In this document: positions 1 through 10,397 of the stretch, piece after piece
How the letters are laid out: the number at the start of each line of letters is the position of its first letter
How positions within the stretch are numbered: the first letter of the stretch is position 1
Assembly: GCF_014192395.1 (NCBI RefSeq)
Contig: NZ_JACHXW010000004.1
Location: forward strand, 349,331-413,330
DNA: 64,000 bases
Reading direction: 5' to 3'
Origin: Paenibacillus endophyticus
GTDB lineage: Bacteria > Bacillota > Bacilli > Paenibacillales > Paenibacillaceae
The notes under the pieces: model-generated
What the model saw: the letters and a program-made list of their open reading frames with translations, nothing else
Databases searched by the model: none
What the model was told of the DNA's origin: nothing
Program-made: the position numbers and the translations under genes

Positions 1-6
1 AATAGC

Positions 7-1218
7 ATGATATTCCCGCACGCCGAGGACAAACCTGGATTGCACCGCTATTCCAAAAAAATAAACCAAGCATGCACGATGCGCTCCAAAGCCCGCAGCA
101 TCGGTTTCATTGTGCAATCGACGGATGTATTTCTTTGTCCATTCGATCTTGGGTTTATTACGATCCGGGTTGAAATACCGCGCGGCACTGCCAACTTTTC
201 GGAAGCGATGGAATTCGCCAAACGGTTCCGTGTCCTGCAAGATATGAATAGCCGGGACCGTGAGGTCAGCTGGCTAACAGATCGATCGGAATATGGCGAT
301 GTGGAAGATTTTTTGTTTAAGCATCTCGTACCTGGCATCGTTCCGTTCATGAATACGAAAGGAATGGAGGAAACCTATTTCGCGAGGCATCCTTTTTTCG
401 TCGATGAGCGGATGTATGTACAAGGCCTAATTGCATTTCAGAGCGGAAATGAAATGACAGAAGCTGACTTGTTCCGCGCATCGCATATTGATGGATTTGA
501 CGGAAACAATCAACCCTATATGAGCTCAACGAACCCCTCTTATATCACTCGTTACCTCGACAAGCATGTGTATGACCGCTGGGCGCCGCATACCTATTAC
601 ATCACACATGAAACATCGTTTGTATGTGTCACCAATGAAGAACAAGCTATGCGAACACGGATCGCTAACCATATGTATGGCGAATACTACTATGCACTGA
701 TCATTAATCTGTTCCATAAAATCGTGCTGCTGAAGCTGTCTAATCTGTATTCCCATATCCGCTTGGATGAGAATCAAGATAAGATCGAGCAATTGATCCG
801 ATCGATTACGACCTTCTCAGCCAAATATTATTTCAATGAGGTCGTTTCGCAAACGCAGGGGAAAGAGATTTTCATTCAGCTTCGCAGTCAATTCGGCAAC
901 ATCGATCTGTTTACGGATGTAAAACAAACGCTGGCGGATTTATACAAATACCAAGAAAACTTTACGACGAAGCGAAGCAATTATTTGCTGCTCATTCTAA
1001 CGATTTATACGGTCATAAGCGGAATTTACGGCATGAATCAAGTCATCGAAGACTTAAAGGGTGATATTGATTGGGGTAAAATGCAGGAATACTCTGCTTT
1101 TGAATACTTTGCTTTCGCACTTACATTATCCGGCATAACGGTTGCCTTGTGGCTTGGTGTCACGACAATCTATCAGTTGATCAAAGAGATGATAAAAAAA
1201 CATCAATACAATAAGTAG
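7..1218 (+). CDS. CorA-like two-TM membrane protein (5' end may be outside window)
   Basis: A 403-residue protein with a long soluble N-terminal part and two hydrophobic segments at the C terminus (about 326-341 and 364-388). The first is followed directly by Tyr-Gly-Met-Asn (GMN at 342-344), the loop signature of CorA-type Mg2+ channels, and a helical stretch precedes it, which is the CorA plan. The N-terminal domain is not one I recognise, so divalent cation transport is an inference from the C terminus only. The frame is open to base 1, so the true start may be upstream. It ends just before a strong bidirectional terminator. Confidence 0.6.
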   Translation: MIFPHAEDKPGLHRYSKKINQACTMRSKARSIGFIVQSTDVFLCPFDLGFITIRVEIPRGTANFSEAMEFAKRFRVLQDMNSRDREVSWLTDRSEYGDVEDFLFKHLVPGIVPFMNTKGMEETYFARHPFFVDERMYVQGLIAFQSGNEMTEADLFRASHIDGFDGNNQPYMSSTNPSYITRYLDKHVYDRWAPHTYYITHETSFVCVTNEEQAMRTRIANHMYGEYYYALIINLFHKIVLLKLSNLYSHIRLDENQDKIEQLIRSITTFSAKYYFNEVVSQTQGKEIFIQLRSQFGNIDLFTDVKQTLADLYKYQENFTTKRSNYLLLILTIYTVISGIYGMNQVIEDLKGDIDWGKMQEYSAFEYFAFALTLSGITVALWLGVTTIYQLIKEMIKKHQYNK

Positions 1219-1255
1219 AACAAAGGATACTTCGACTAGTAGCTGTCATCTAACG

Positions 1256-1300
1256 AAAGAGGCGAACGTGCAGCATGAAATGCAGCACATTCGCCTCTTT
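1256..1300. terminator. Bidirectional terminator
   Basis: Arms AAAGAGGCGAA (1256-1266) and TTCGCCTCTTT (1290-1300) pair perfectly and enclose further pairing (GTGC/GCAC, CAT/ATG). It sits between the convergent genes ending at 1218 and 1328 and has A/T runs on both sides. Confidence 0.85.
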
Positions 1301-1327
1301 GTTCCCAATCAGCCTAGAATAAAAGTC

Positions 1328-1912
1328 TTAAAGCGCAGCAAACTTCCGTTTCACTTGATCAAGCATATTTGCACGAGCTTCATTCGCATCTGGCGATGTC
1401 ACGCCGCCGAATAATAGATGATCCACGACTTCGATTCCGCTGAATTCAAATATGCCGTCGCCGGACGTCTGCTTCAAGGAATCGTTCATTCCGATGCTCT
1501 CATAGATTTCGCCAGGCGTCCCGTACGTATTGACGATCAGGCCTTTTTTCCCGGAAAGCAGCTTGTCAATTCCGCCTTCGGCATTGTATTGGTAGGCGAA
1601 TCCGTAAGAGAAAACACGGTCCACATAACCTTTTAGAATGGCGGGAAGACCCGTCCACCATATCGGATAAATAAACGTGACAACATCTGCTTTTGCCAAA
1701 AACTCCTGCTCTGTCTTGATATCGGCAGGTATATTCCCTTCGCGCAATGCTGTTATGTCTTCTGTCGTCAGAACGGGGTTGAACCCCAGTTTATTAAGGT
1801 CACGAACGCTTACTTCATGTCCATTGGACTGGAGTGCCTCCACCGCCGTGTTCAGAATGGCATGGTTAAAGCTCTCTGCATGCGGGTGTGCAAATACGAT
1901 TAAATGATTCAT
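1328..1912 (-). CDS. NAD(P)H quinone oxidoreductase, flavodoxin-fold (NQO1/MdaB-like)
   Basis: A 194-residue flavodoxin-fold protein. The N terminus LIVFAHPHAESFN and the central YPIWWTGLPAILKGYVDRVF are typical of NQO1/KefF/MdaB-type FAD/FMN quinone reductases, which make two-electron NAD(P)H-dependent reductions of quinones in the cytosol. GGAGG lies just upstream of the ATG at 1912. Two identical operator-like repeats (1942-1964 and 1993-2013) lie upstream, suggesting tight control by a repressor that is not encoded next door. The gene is a single unit ending in the 1256-1300 terminator. Confidence 0.85.
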   Translation of the reverse strand: MNHLIVFAHPHAESFNHAILNTAVEALQSNGHEVSVRDLNKLGFNPVLTTEDITALREGNIPADIKTEQEFLAKADVVTFIYPIWWTGLPAILKGYVDRVFSYGFAYQYNAEGGIDKLLSGKKGLIVNTYGTPGEIYESIGMNDSLKQTSGDGIFEFSGIEVVDHLLFGGVTSPDANEARANMLDQVKRKFAAL

Positions 1913-1941
1913 GATTTATCCTCCTTGATTCTAATTTAAAC

Positions 1942-1964
1942 TTTGTAACAACTATTGTTACAAA
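1942..1964. promoter_or_regulatory. Operator-like inverted repeat 1 of the quinone reductase
   Basis: TTTGTAACAA (1942-1951), CTA, TTGTTACAAA (1955-1964): a perfect 10-bp inverted repeat 30 bp upstream of the ATG. The core TGTAAC-N7-GTTACA recurs at 1994-2012. Confidence 0.7.
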
Positions 1965-1992
1965 GGTAACAAAAAAAAGATGCGCTTTCTAC

Positions 1993-2013
1993 TTGTAACT
2001 TTAACAGTTACAT
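1993..2013. promoter_or_regulatory. Operator-like inverted repeat 2 of the quinone reductase
   Basis: TGTAAC (1994-1999)-N7-GTTACA (2007-2012), the same arms and spacing as site 1, centred 50 bp further upstream (about five helical turns). This suggests cooperative binding of one repressor dimer at each site. Confidence 0.65.
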
Positions 2014-2076
2014 GTTCGCAAGTCAATACCGAAATGCACTTCATCGGAATCCAGGTTGAACAAAGCCTTTGGAACG

Positions 2077-2114
2077 AAAAAAGATGGCAGCGGACTTATA
2101 GCCGCTGCCATCTT
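2077..2114 (-). terminator. Terminator of the pentose phosphate operon
   Basis: Perfect 13-bp arms AAGATGGCAGCGG (2081-2093) and CCGCTGCCATCTT (2102-2114), followed on the minus strand by a T run (A run 2077-2082 on the plus strand). It lies 20 bp past the gnd stop codon. Confidence 0.9.
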
Positions 2115-2134
2115 GTATATAGGAGTACACCCAA

Positions 2135-3553
2135 TTAGTTATTATTGTCCATCCATTGAAAGTGGAAGCTTCCTTTTTTGTCCAAACGCTCAAACGTATG
2201 CGCTCCGAAATAATCCCGTTGCGCTTGCAGCAGGTTAGCCGGCAGACGCTCTGAACGATAGCTGTCATAATACGCGAGTGCTGAAGAAAAAGCGGGAACC
2301 GGAATGCCTCTCGTAACAGCCGTTGCGATAACACTGCGCCATGCGTCCTGATAGCTCTCAACGACTCCTTTGAAATAATCATCCAAGAACAAATTTTTCA
2401 GTTCAGGGTTTTTATCATAAGCATCCTTGATGTTTTGCAGGAAACCGGCACGAATGATGCAGCCGCCGCGGAAAATCATTGAAATGCTGCCGTAATTAAG
2501 ATTCCAGCCGTACTCGTCGGAAGCTGCTCTCATCTGGGCAAAGCCTTGTGCATATGAAGCGATTTTGCTTGTATACAAAGCTTTGCGAACCGCTTCGATA
2601 AATGCTTTAGGATCGCCGTCATAGCTTGAATTAGAAGGGCCGTTCAGAAGCTTGCTCGCTGCTACGCGCTCTTCTTTCATCGCGGATAGGAATCGTGCAA
2701 ACACGGATTCCGTGATGATGGACAACGGTACGCCAAGATCCAATGAGCTTTGGCTTGTCCATTTGCCTGTTCCTTTTTGGCCAGCCGAATCAAGAATGAC
2801 ATCTACCATCGGTTTTCCTGTTTCTGGATCTGTTTTTGCAAAGATATCAGCCGTAATTTCGATCAAATAGCTATCTAGCTCGCCGCGGTTCCATTCGGAG
2901 AAAATGTCGTGAAGCTCGCTAGTACTCAAGTGCAGGACATCTTTAAGCAATTGATAGGCTTCGCCAATAAGCTGCATATCGCCGTATTCAATGCCGTTAT
3001 GAACCATTTTGACATAATGGCCTGCACCATCGCCGCCAATGTAGGTGGAGCATGCATCGCCGTTCACTTTTGCGGATATCGCCGTTAAGATCGGCTCTAC
3101 GAGCTCATAAGCATCCTGCTGCCCGCCAGGCATAATCGCCGGACCTTTGAGCGCGCCTTCCTCGCCGCCTGAAACACCTGCTCCAATAAAGCGGAAGCCT
3201 TTTGCTTGAAGGTCTTTGTTCCTTCTCTGCGTATCAGGAAAATACGCGTTCCCGCCATCGATTAGAATATCGCCTTGATCCAAGTATGGCACCAATTGAT
3301 CTATTGTATCATCCGTCGCTTGACCGGCTTTTACCATAATTAATATTTTGCGAGGCGTCTCCAAGGATTGAACAAATTGCTCCAGGCTAAAAGTGCCTAC
3401 TACGTTTTTACCTTCGGCTTCTGCCAATAGCTCATTTGTTTTCTCGGGCGAACGATTGTACAAAGCAACCGAGAACCCTTTGCTTTCCATATTCAAGGCA
3501 AGGTTTTTACCCATTACCGCTAATCCGATTACACCAATTTGTTGTTTAGACAT
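2135..3553 (-). CDS. gnd: 6-phosphogluconate dehydrogenase, decarboxylating
   Basis: A 472-residue full-length enzyme that oxidatively decarboxylates 6-phosphogluconate to ribulose 5-phosphate, forming NADPH. The N-terminal dinucleotide fold ([15 protein letters not shown], residues 8-22, with NRS after the second strand), the substrate loop [18 protein letters not shown] and the C-terminal helical domain ([11 protein letters not shown]) are all present. GGAGG precedes the ATG. It is the last gene of the zwf-tkt-tal-pgi-gnd operon, 40 bp after pgi, and is followed by the 2077-2114 terminator. Confidence 0.97.
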   Translation of the reverse strand: MSKQQIGVIGLAVMGKNLALNMESKGFSVALYNRSPEKTNELLAEAEGKNVVGTFSLEQFVQSLETPRKILIMVKAGQATDDTIDQLVPYLDQGDILIDGGNAYFPDTQRRNKDLQAKGFRFIGAGVSGGEEGALKGPAIMPGGQQDAYELVEPILTAISAKVNGDACSTYIGGDGAGHYVKMVHNGIEYGDMQLIGEAYQLLKDVLHLSTSELHDIFSEWNRGELDSYLIEITADIFAKTDPETGKPMVDVILDSAGQKGTGKWTSQSSLDLGVPLSIITESVFARFLSAMKEERVAASKLLNGPSNSSYDGDPKAFIEAVRKALYTSKIASYAQGFAQMRAASDEYGWNLNYGSISMIFRGGCIIRAGFLQNIKDAYDKNPELKNLFLDDYFKGVVESYQDAWRSVIATAVTRGIPVPAFSSALAYYDSYRSERLPANLLQAQRDYFGAHTFERLDKKGSFHFQWMDNNN

Positions 3554-3593
3554 CGTAGACTTCCTCCTTGCTTTTATGTGTATCTCTATGACA

Positions 3594-4943
3594 TTATTCG
3601 GGTTTGGCTGCCGCTATACGATTCAAAAGCTCGGCCTTCTGTGATTCAAAGCCTGGTTTGCCGAGCAGAGCAAACATATTGTTTTTATAAGCTTCCACGC
3701 CTGGCTGATCGAACGGATTTACTCCAAGCAGCAGCCCGCTAATTCCGCATGCTTTCTCGAAGAAATAGACCATTTCACCATACGTATATTCGGTTAGTTC
3801 ATCCAATTCGACAATTAGATTAGGAACGCCGCCGTCTACATGGGCTAGCCGCGTACCTAGAGCAGCCTGCTTGTTCACTTCATCCATCGTCATGCCTGCA
3901 ACGAAGTTCAATCCATCCAGATTGCCCTCGTCCTCTTGGATCGTCAGCTCAATTCGCGGTTTCTTCACGGCAAGCACGGTCTCGATAAGATCGCGGCGCC
4001 CTTCTTGGACGTATTGGCCCATGGAATGCAAATCGGTCGTGAAATCGACGGATGCCGGATACAGACCTTTCTGGTCTTTGCCTTCGCTTTCGCCGAATAG
4101 CTGCTTCCACCACTCGGATACAAAATGCAAGGACGGTTCAAAATTGGCCAGCAGCTCGATCGATTTCCCCTTGCGATACAGCGCATTGCGAACAGCAGCA
4201 TATTGATAGCTTTCGTTCGTAGCTAGATCCGGATTGTTGTATTTTTCGGCAGCAGCCGCAGCACCCGCCATCATTTGATCGATATCGAGTCCGGCTGCTG
4301 CGATCGGAAGAAGTCCAACAGCCGTTAATACGGAGTATCGGCCGCCTACATCATCAGGAATAACGAAGGTTTCATATCCTTCTTCGTCAGCAAGCTTCTT
4401 AAGCGCGCCTTTTGATTGGTCAGTCGTTGCAAAAATACGTCTTCTAGCGCCATGCTTCCCGTATTTTTTCTCCATGTACTCTCGCAATATTCGGAAAGCA
4501 ATCGCCGGTTCCGTCGTCGTTCCCGACTTCGAAATGACATTCAGGGAAATGTTTTTCCCCTCCAGCATCTCCAATAAATGCGTAATGTACGTCGAGCTTA
4601 TATTTTGTCCGGCAAAGTAGATTTGCGTTTTGCCTTCCATTTGATTGTGAAAGGTGTGGGAAAGTGCTTCAATCGCAGACCTTGCACCTAGGTATGAACC
4701 GCCGATTCCGATTACGATCAATGCATCTGAATGGCTGCGAATTCGCTGAGCGGCATGTTTAATTCTCGCAAATTCCTCTTGATCGTACGCAAGGGGAAGG
4801 TTGACCCATCCCAAATAATCGGAGCCGGGTCCTTCCTTTTCGTGCAGCTTGCGATGAGCCACATTCACAAAATCTCCGAAATAGTCGATTTCATGCTGTT
4901 GGACAAATGATAAAGCATTGGAGTAATCAAATGTTATAGCCAT
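3594..4943 (-). CDS. pgi: Glucose-6-phosphate isomerase
   Basis: A 449-residue Bacillus-type phosphoglucose isomerase interconverting glucose 6-phosphate and fructose 6-phosphate. Visible signatures are [14 protein letters not shown], the phosphate-binding [14 protein letters not shown], and the C-terminal [18 protein letters not shown] precedes the ATG. Placed between tal and gnd, it can return fructose 6-phosphate made by transketolase/transaldolase to glucose 6-phosphate, allowing cyclic operation of the pathway for NADPH. Confidence 0.97.
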   Translation of the reverse strand: MAITFDYSNALSFVQQHEIDYFGDFVNVAHRKLHEKEGPGSDYLGWVNLPLAYDQEEFARIKHAAQRIRSHSDALIVIGIGGSYLGARSAIEALSHTFHNQMEGKTQIYFAGQNISSTYITHLLEMLEGKNISLNVISKSGTTTEPAIAFRILREYMEKKYGKHGARRRIFATTDQSKGALKKLADEEGYETFVIPDDVGGRYSVLTAVGLLPIAAAGLDIDQMMAGAAAAAEKYNNPDLATNESYQYAAVRNALYRKGKSIELLANFEPSLHFVSEWWKQLFGESEGKDQKGLYPASVDFTTDLHSMGQYVQEGRRDLIETVLAVKKPRIELTIQEDEGNLDGLNFVAGMTMDEVNKQAALGTRLAHVDGGVPNLIVELDELTEYTYGEMVYFFEKACGISGLLLGVNPFDQPGVEAYKNNMFALLGKPGFESQKAELLNRIAAAKPE

Positions 4944-4980
4944 ATAGTGCGACTCCTTTGATTCTGATTTTTTTCAAGCT

Positions 4981-5649
4981 TTACAGCTCAGCTGTTTTTT
5001 TCCAATCGGCTGCGAATTTCTCCATTCCTTGATCGGTCAATGGATGCTTGGAGATTTGCTCGATTACGCTGAATGGAATCGTTGCGATGTGAGCGCCAGC
5101 CATAGCTACGCGAGTAACATGGTCGGGGTGACGAACGGATGCAGCAATAATTTGAGCATCCAATTTATGCGTGCGGAACAATTCTGCCACTTTGACGATC
5201 AATTGCACGCCGTCTTCCGAAATATCGTCCAAGCGTCCAAGAAACGGTGATACATAAGTTGCACCGGCGCGAGCAGCCAAGAGCGCTTGGTTTACTGTGA
5301 AGATGAGCGTGACATTTGTTTTAACGCCTTTTTTAGTCAAATAACGGCATGCTTCAAGGCCTGCAAGCGTCATGGGAAGCTTAATCGTAATATTCTTGTC
5401 GTTGTTGTTGATTTTGATCAGTTCATCTGCTTGTGCAATCATTTCTTCGGCTGTTACAGCGTCAGGCGTTACTTCAGCGGATACGGATTCAACCTCAGGC
5501 ACTTCACGCAAAATTTCGGCGATACGGTCTTCGAATTTCACGCCTTCTTTGGCAACCAGCGACGGGTTAGTCGTAACGCCGGATAAAACTCCGATTTTGT
5601 AAGCTTTCTTAATATCTACCAGGTTAGCTGTATCGATAAAAAATTTCAT
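4981..5649 (-). CDS. tal: Transaldolase, small TalC/MipB-type
   Basis: A 222-residue protein of the short transaldolase/fructose-6-phosphate aldolase family that transfers dihydroxyacetone units between sugar phosphates. The Schiff-base lysine is expected at Lys90 in [18 protein letters not shown] and [13 protein letters not shown] are also family motifs. The start at 5649 (MKFFIDTAN) is chosen because GGAGG lies 8 bp upstream; a start five codons earlier would overlap that site. Third gene of the pentose phosphate operon, 31 bp after tkt. Confidence 0.95.
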   Translation of the reverse strand: MKFFIDTANLVDIKKAYKIGVLSGVTTNPSLVAKEGVKFEDRIAEILREVPEVESVSAEVTPDAVTAEEMIAQADELIKINNNDKNITIKLPMTLAGLEACRYLTKKGVKTNVTLIFTVNQALLAARAGATYVSPFLGRLDDISEDGVQLIVKVAELFRTHKLDAQIIAASVRHPDHVTRVAMAGAHIATIPFSVIEQISKHPLTDQGMEKFAADWKKTAEL

Positions 5650-5680
5650 ATGTGTTTCCTCCAATTAGTTTTAATATTTT

Positions 5681-7672
5681 TTAAAATAATTGTTTCGCCA
5701 ATCGAACTACGTTGCTAACGGAAAACCCGAAGTAATCCAATACTTCATTGCCAGGACCTGATGCACCGAATGTATCGATGGACAATATTTTGCCTTTTGG
5801 TCCCGTGTAGCGTTCCCAGCCTAATGAAATACCCGCTTCAAGCGATACGCGCTTCGAGACGGACTCCGGAAGAACCGATTCTTTGTATGCATCGGATTGA
5901 CGGTCGAACAGCTCTCTGCTCGGCATTGCAACAACGCGTACGGATCGTTTATCTTTCTCCAGCTCTGCTTTTGCATCCATTGCCAGTGAAACTTCAGACC
6001 CCGTTGCGATAAGGATAACATCCGGCTTATTATTCGTTTCGGACAATACATAAGCGCCTTTCGCCACGCCATCGACATTAGCCTTCGTTTCTTCGTATAT
6101 CGGAAGATTCTGGCGGCTTAGCACGAGGGCAACTGGACCATCCTGCTGCTGCAAGGCATAAGCCCATGCATTTGCCGTTTCATTCGCATCTGACGGTCTG
6201 ATGACCGTAAGACCTGGAATCGTCCGAAGCGCTGCGAGATGCTCGACTGGCTCATGTGTCGGCCCATCTTCCCCGACAGCAATTGAATCATGCGTAAATA
6301 CATAGGTAACGGGCAGCTTCTGAATGGCAGCAAGACGAATCGCAGGCCGCAAATAATCGCTAAATACGAAGAACGTACTGACGAATGGTTTTACGCCGCC
6401 ATGCAATGCAAGCCCGTTGCCCGCTGCTCCCATAGCATGCTCACGGACGCCGAAGTATATATTGCGGCCCGAATAGGAATCTACGGCGAAGGTTTGCTCT
6501 CCATTAATATCCGTCATTGTGGAGTGGGACAAGTCTGCACTGCCTCCGAATATCGAAGGTACCGACTTGATATAATGATTGATCGCTTGACCGCTTGCAA
6601 CACGGGTAGAGATTGATTTGGAAGAATCAAAGGTTAGCAGATCAGCCGCTTCGAACCGTACGGATCCATCGATGACATTATCCAGCTCTTCCCCAAGCGC
6701 AGGATGACTCGCTTTATATGAAGCGACCAAGCTGTTCCATGCTTGTTCTTTCGACTCGCCGTTTTGCTTTAATTGCTCGAAATGAGCTTTTACGTCAGCA
6801 GGAACCGTGAAATCTTCCTCATGCTCCCAGCCATAGGCCGCTTTTGTTGCTTTTGCTTCTTCTATGCCAAGCGGGTTGCCATGCGCTTTGTTTGTACCGG
6901 CTACTTTGCTGCCGTAACCAATGATCGTGCGAACTTCGATAAGCGTTGGTTTAGAACTGTTTTGCTTAGCCGCTTCGATCGCTTTCGTAATTTGTTCGAC
7001 ATCGTTGCCGTCTTCAACGCGAAGATATTCCCATTGCGCCGATTCCGCTCTTTTTTGAATATTTTCGCCAAAGGAGAGGCTTAGGTCCCCGTCCAATGAA
7101 ATATCATTGGAATCATACAGAACGACTAATTTGCCAAGCTTCATATGTCCCGCCATGGACATCGCTTCATAAGAAACGCCTTCCATCAAGCAGCCGTCAC
7201 CGACTAATGCATACGTGTAATGATCGACGACGGGATAGCCTTCTTGATTGAATTTCGAAGCGAGATGCGCTTCTGCCATCGCCATTCCCACAGCCATCGC
7301 CAAGCCTTGGCCGAGTGGGCCAGTCGTAGCTTCGACGCCGTCCGTGTGGCCAAATTCAGGATGCCCTGGCGTTTTGCTGTTTAGCTTGCGGAATTGCTTC
7401 AAATCGTCGATCGTAACGTTGTAGCCCGACAAGTGAAGGAGACTATATAACAATGCGGAGCCGTGGCCCGCTGAAAGCACGAAACGATCGCGGTTAAACC
7501 ATTTGGCATGGCCAGGATTGTGGTTCAGCAATTTGGACCATAGCGCGTATGCCATTGGAGCTGCACCCATTGGCAGACCCGGATGGCCGGAGTTTGCAGC
7601 GTTGATGGAATCAATGGACAGCGTGCGGATCGTATCGATAGAAAGTTGGTCAATGGTTTGTGTGATAGGCAT
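5681..7672 (-). CDS. tkt: Transketolase
   Basis: A 663-residue thiamine diphosphate enzyme transferring two-carbon ketol units. Visible are the N-terminal SGHPGLPMG with the catalytic-site His, the ThDP motif opening with GDGCLMEG, and [14 protein letters not shown] in the pyrimidine domain. The start at 7672 (MPITQTIDQ) has AAGGAG at the right distance. The open frame runs 46 codons further, but that part lies inside the zwf reading frame and does not look like transketolase. The start overlaps the zwf end by 23 bp, implying translational coupling. Confidence 0.96.
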   Translation of the reverse strand: MPITQTIDQLSIDTIRTLSIDSINAANSGHPGLPMGAAPMAYALWSKLLNHNPGHAKWFNRDRFVLSAGHGSALLYSLLHLSGYNVTIDDLKQFRKLNSKTPGHPEFGHTDGVEATTGPLGQGLAMAVGMAMAEAHLASKFNQEGYPVVDHYTYALVGDGCLMEGVSYEAMSMAGHMKLGKLVVLYDSNDISLDGDLSLSFGENIQKRAESAQWEYLRVEDGNDVEQITKAIEAAKQNSSKPTLIEVRTIIGYGSKVAGTNKAHGNPLGIEEAKATKAAYGWEHEEDFTVPADVKAHFEQLKQNGESKEQAWNSLVASYKASHPALGEELDNVIDGSVRFEAADLLTFDSSKSISTRVASGQAINHYIKSVPSIFGGSADLSHSTMTDINGEQTFAVDSYSGRNIYFGVREHAMGAAGNGLALHGGVKPFVSTFFVFSDYLRPAIRLAAIQKLPVTYVFTHDSIAVGEDGPTHEPVEHLAALRTIPGLTVIRPSDANETANAWAYALQQQDGPVALVLSRQNLPIYEETKANVDGVAKGAYVLSETNNKPDVILIATGSEVSLAMDAKAELEKDKRSVRVVAMPSRELFDRQSDAYKESVLPESVSKRVSLEAGISLGWERYTGPKGKILSIDTFGASGPGNEVLDYFGFSVSNVVRLAKQLF

Positions 7673-9176
7673 ATTGTTCTCCTTTTGCATCTGTATTTTC
7701 TTTTTCAGTTTTGGAATCAAACCACCAATGATAACCGTCTCTTGCGAGCAGCGCATCCGACTCGGCAGGACCGTAAGACCCAGCTGAGTAATGATGAAGC
7801 GGTACCGCATTTTCTTGGAACGCGTTCAATATCGGCTGTACCCATTTCCAAGACAGCTCGACTTCATCCCAGTGCGCGAAGAAGGTTGGATCACCATGCA
7901 AAGCATCATGAATGAGATTCTCATAGGCTTCAGGCACGTCACTCCTTATCGAGTGGAAATCTATTTGAATTGGTTTGAATTCACCTTTATGTTGTGGATC
8001 GCGAGTATTCAATTGCAAGCTAATGCCCTCATTCGGACTTATCTCAAATACAAGCAAATTAGGAACTCTCGTATCATCGTTCACTTTCGTTTGCTGCTTC
8101 AAAGGCTCTTTGAACTCGATCACGATCCGAGTTGATTTCTCTTTGAGTCTTTTTCCTGTACGAATATAGAATGGCACATCTCTCCAAAAAACATCGTCAA
8201 TTTGCAATCTGGCTGCGATAAACGTATCATTCATTGACGACTGTGGGATGCTAGGCTCAGAGGTGTAGCCGACAACCGGCTTCCCTTGTATGGAACCCGC
8301 ATCATATTGCCCGCGCACAACATGGGATTGCACATGCTCTTTCTCCAGCGGCTCGAGTGATTCCATGACCATTTTCTTTTTGAAACGAACGTCCTTGGAC
8401 GTACTGTTCTTAGGCAGATGGATCGCCAGCATCATCAGCAATTGCAGCATGTGATTCTGGAACATATCCCTTACTGCGCCTACTTTATCGTAGTAACCGG
8501 CTCGTTCTTCTACGCCAACCGTTTCATTGGCTGTTATCTGTACGTTTGCAATGTACCGATTCGACCATAAAGCTTGCAGCACTGGATTCGATTGCTGCAG
8601 CACCTCCAGCTTCTGCACCATCGGCTTGCCGAGATAATGATCGATACGGAATACTTCATTTTCTTCAAACGTTTTACTTAGATGTTCATTCAAGTCACGC
8701 GCGGATTGCAGATCATGGCCGAATGGCTTCTCGATCATCAGGCGTTTCCAACCGCTAGTTGCGCCCAATCCGCTTTCTTTAATATTTGTTGCAATGGTTT
8801 CAAAAAATTCTGGACCAACGGATAGGTAGAACATCCGGTTAGGCGCTAAATCCAATTCCTTCTCGCGCTGTTCAATCATGCCGAGCAGCTTCTTATAGTC
8901 CTCTTTGTGACCGACATCCAATACGCTGTAGCGAAATCCGCTTAAGAAGCTGTTCAATTGTTCTTGGTCGCTTACTTCTCTTCTTGAGAAAGTGCGAAGT
9001 GAATGCTCAACGCTTGCCCGGAACGCTTCGTCGGATACTTCTCTTCTGCCGAGTCCAAAAACGGAAAATGATTGCGGCAGCTTTTGATCGATAAACAAAT
9101 TATACAAGGCAGGGTAAATTTTTCTTTTGGCCAAATCCCCTGTCGCTCCAAACAAAACAAACGTGGTTGCCTCCAT
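7650..9176 (-). CDS. zwf: Glucose-6-phosphate 1-dehydrogenase
   Basis: A 508-residue enzyme catalysing the first oxidative step, glucose 6-phosphate to 6-phosphogluconolactone, with NADP+. The nucleotide-binding [14 protein letters not shown] (residues 8-21) and the active-site [12 protein letters not shown] are intact. GGAGG precedes the ATG. It is the first gene of the operon. The C terminus extends about 20 residues past WWFDSKTEK and overlaps the tkt start. A lactonase gene (pgl) is not in the operon. Repeat copy A (9243-9321) lies 66-145 bp upstream and may fall in the 5' UTR. Confidence 0.97.
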   Translation of the reverse strand: MEATTFVLFGATGDLAKRKIYPALYNLFIDQKLPQSFSVFGLGRREVSDEAFRASVEHSLRTFSRREVSDQEQLNSFLSGFRYSVLDVGHKEDYKKLLGMIEQREKELDLAPNRMFYLSVGPEFFETIATNIKESGLGATSGWKRLMIEKPFGHDLQSARDLNEHLSKTFEENEVFRIDHYLGKPMVQKLEVLQQSNPVLQALWSNRYIANVQITANETVGVEERAGYYDKVGAVRDMFQNHMLQLLMMLAIHLPKNSTSKDVRFKKKMVMESLEPLEKEHVQSHVVRGQYDAGSIQGKPVVGYTSEPSIPQSSMNDTFIAARLQIDDVFWRDVPFYIRTGKRLKEKSTRIVIEFKEPLKQQTKVNDDTRVPNLLVFEISPNEGISLQLNTRDPQHKGEFKPIQIDFHSIRSDVPEAYENLIHDALHGDPTFFAHWDEVELSWKWVQPILNAFQENAVPLHHYSAGSYGPAESDALLARDGYHWWFDSKTEKENTDAKGEQYAYHTNH

Positions 9177-9242
9177 TTTCCTATCTCCCTCCAGTATGAC
9201 CCTTATATATCACCATGAGCTTTTTCAAAATATAGGAAAGTG

Positions 9243-9321
9243 TATCATTCTGCCAACTTTCTCTATATTTCAGCGAAACGTTAGCTTAGCCGTTAGGGGA
9301 CAGCTTCAGCCGTTACGCTTG
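9243..9321 (-). repeat. Dispersed repeat, copy A (~80 bp)
   Basis: The reverse complement of 9243-9321 aligns by hand to 50353-50434 at about 71 of 82 positions, with an identical 20-base core (GAAATATAGAGAAAGTTGGC). A small hairpin ACGGC-TGAA-GCYGT near its 5' end keeps pairing in both copies, with a C to T change giving G-U. It lies between zwf and the divergent lysR-type gene, upstream of zwf on the zwf strand. It carries no ORF. Confidence 0.75.
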
Positions 9322-9417
9322 ATTTGTCAGAATGCTCTGGTTTCTTTTTCTTAGTTCCACTATAATACGAAATACAGCCATACAAGTAATTAATATATTT
9401 CACAGGAGCTATAGACC

Positions 9418-10299
9418 ATGTCTATGAACAATTATGAGTTGTATAAGGTTTTTTATTGGTCTGCGAAGACCGGAAGCTTAACTCAGGCGTCAAAAGCGCT
9501 CTATATTACGCAGCCGAGCGTCAGTCACGCCATCAAGCAGCTTGAAGACAGCTTCGGCGTCACTTTGTTTTATCGCAACTCCAAAGGGGTCTCGCTTACC
9601 CAGGAGGGAGCGATCCTCTACTCTTACATAGAGCAGTCACAAATTCTAATTACGCTCGCCGAAGAGAAGCTTGGTGCGCTCAAAAACCTGGACAGCGGCG
9701 AGCTTCGTATCGGCGGCAGCGACTCCTTGTTCAAGCATTATTTGCTTGCTTACTTAGAAACCTTCCACCGCAACTATCCAGGCATCAAGCTTCAATTGAT
9801 TCATGGCACAACACCGGAGATCATTGCTTTTCTGAAAGAAGGACGAATTGATTTAGGCGTTGTCCGCATGCCGATCGTTGATCCGCAGCTTGAGGTTCGG
9901 CAAGGCATCCAGCTGCAGGACTGCTTCGTCGCGGGCGACCATTTCGCAGAGTTAAAGAATGAGGTAGTATCGCTGGATAGATTGCTACAGCATCCTGTCA
10001 TCTTATTCTCGCGCAACAGTCGAGCCCGAATGGCCATCACGGAATTATTCCAGGGCTACGGCTATGAGCTTAAGCCTGAAATCGAGGTAGGCAGCGTTGA
10101 TCTTCTCATCGCATTTGCACGGAAAGGACTCGGTATCTCCTATGTAACCAGAGAGTTCGTCTCCAAGGAACTTGAAGAGGGCTCGCTCTTTGAGATTCAA
10201 CTGGACGTAAAGCTGCCTCCCTCTCAGGTTGGACTCATGATTATGCGGAATATGCCCCTCTCTAGTGCGGCAAAAAAGTTCGTCGAAATTATAAAATAG
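9418..10299 (+). CDS. LysR-family transcriptional regulator, divergent from the pentose phosphate operon
   Basis: A 293-residue LysR regulator. The winged HTH is at about 15-60 (GSLTQASKALYITQPSVSHAIKQLE), and the C-terminal periplasmic-binding-like effector domain starts near residue 90 (GELRIGGSDSLF). AGGAG lies 9 bp before the ATG. LysR regulators commonly control the divergent neighbour, so zwf-tkt-tal-pgi-gnd is the likely target; the effector is unknown. The 241-bp intergenic region holds repeat copy A. Confidence 0.9.
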   Translation: MSMNNYELYKVFYWSAKTGSLTQASKALYITQPSVSHAIKQLEDSFGVTLFYRNSKGVSLTQEGAILYSYIEQSQILITLAEEKLGALKNLDSGELRIGGSDSLFKHYLLAYLETFHRNYPGIKLQLIHGTTPEIIAFLKEGRIDLGVVRMPIVDPQLEVRQGIQLQDCFVAGDHFAELKNEVVSLDRLLQHPVILFSRNSRARMAITELFQGYGYELKPEIEVGSVDLLIAFARKGLGISYVTREFVSKELEEGSLFEIQLDVKLPPSQVGLMIMRNMPLSSAAKKFVEIIK

Positions 10300-10397
10300 G
10301 CTGCAGCCTTCGTCTTTTTCGGTTCTCGTTGCGGTCCGTATTCATATTAATAGTTGTTGGCGCCGCAACAATTTAGAGGTGAAGGCGGGCGATCGAC

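Noticed and set aside
2..15. 14-base word AATAGCATGATATT shared with 15590-15603
   Set aside because: A match of this length is expected by chance several times in 64 kb, and the flanks do not align.
7673..7810. 46-codon N-terminal extension of transketolase
   Set aside because: The extension lies inside the zwf 3' coding region in another frame, lacks similarity to transketolases, and the ATG at 7672 has a proper AAGGAG.
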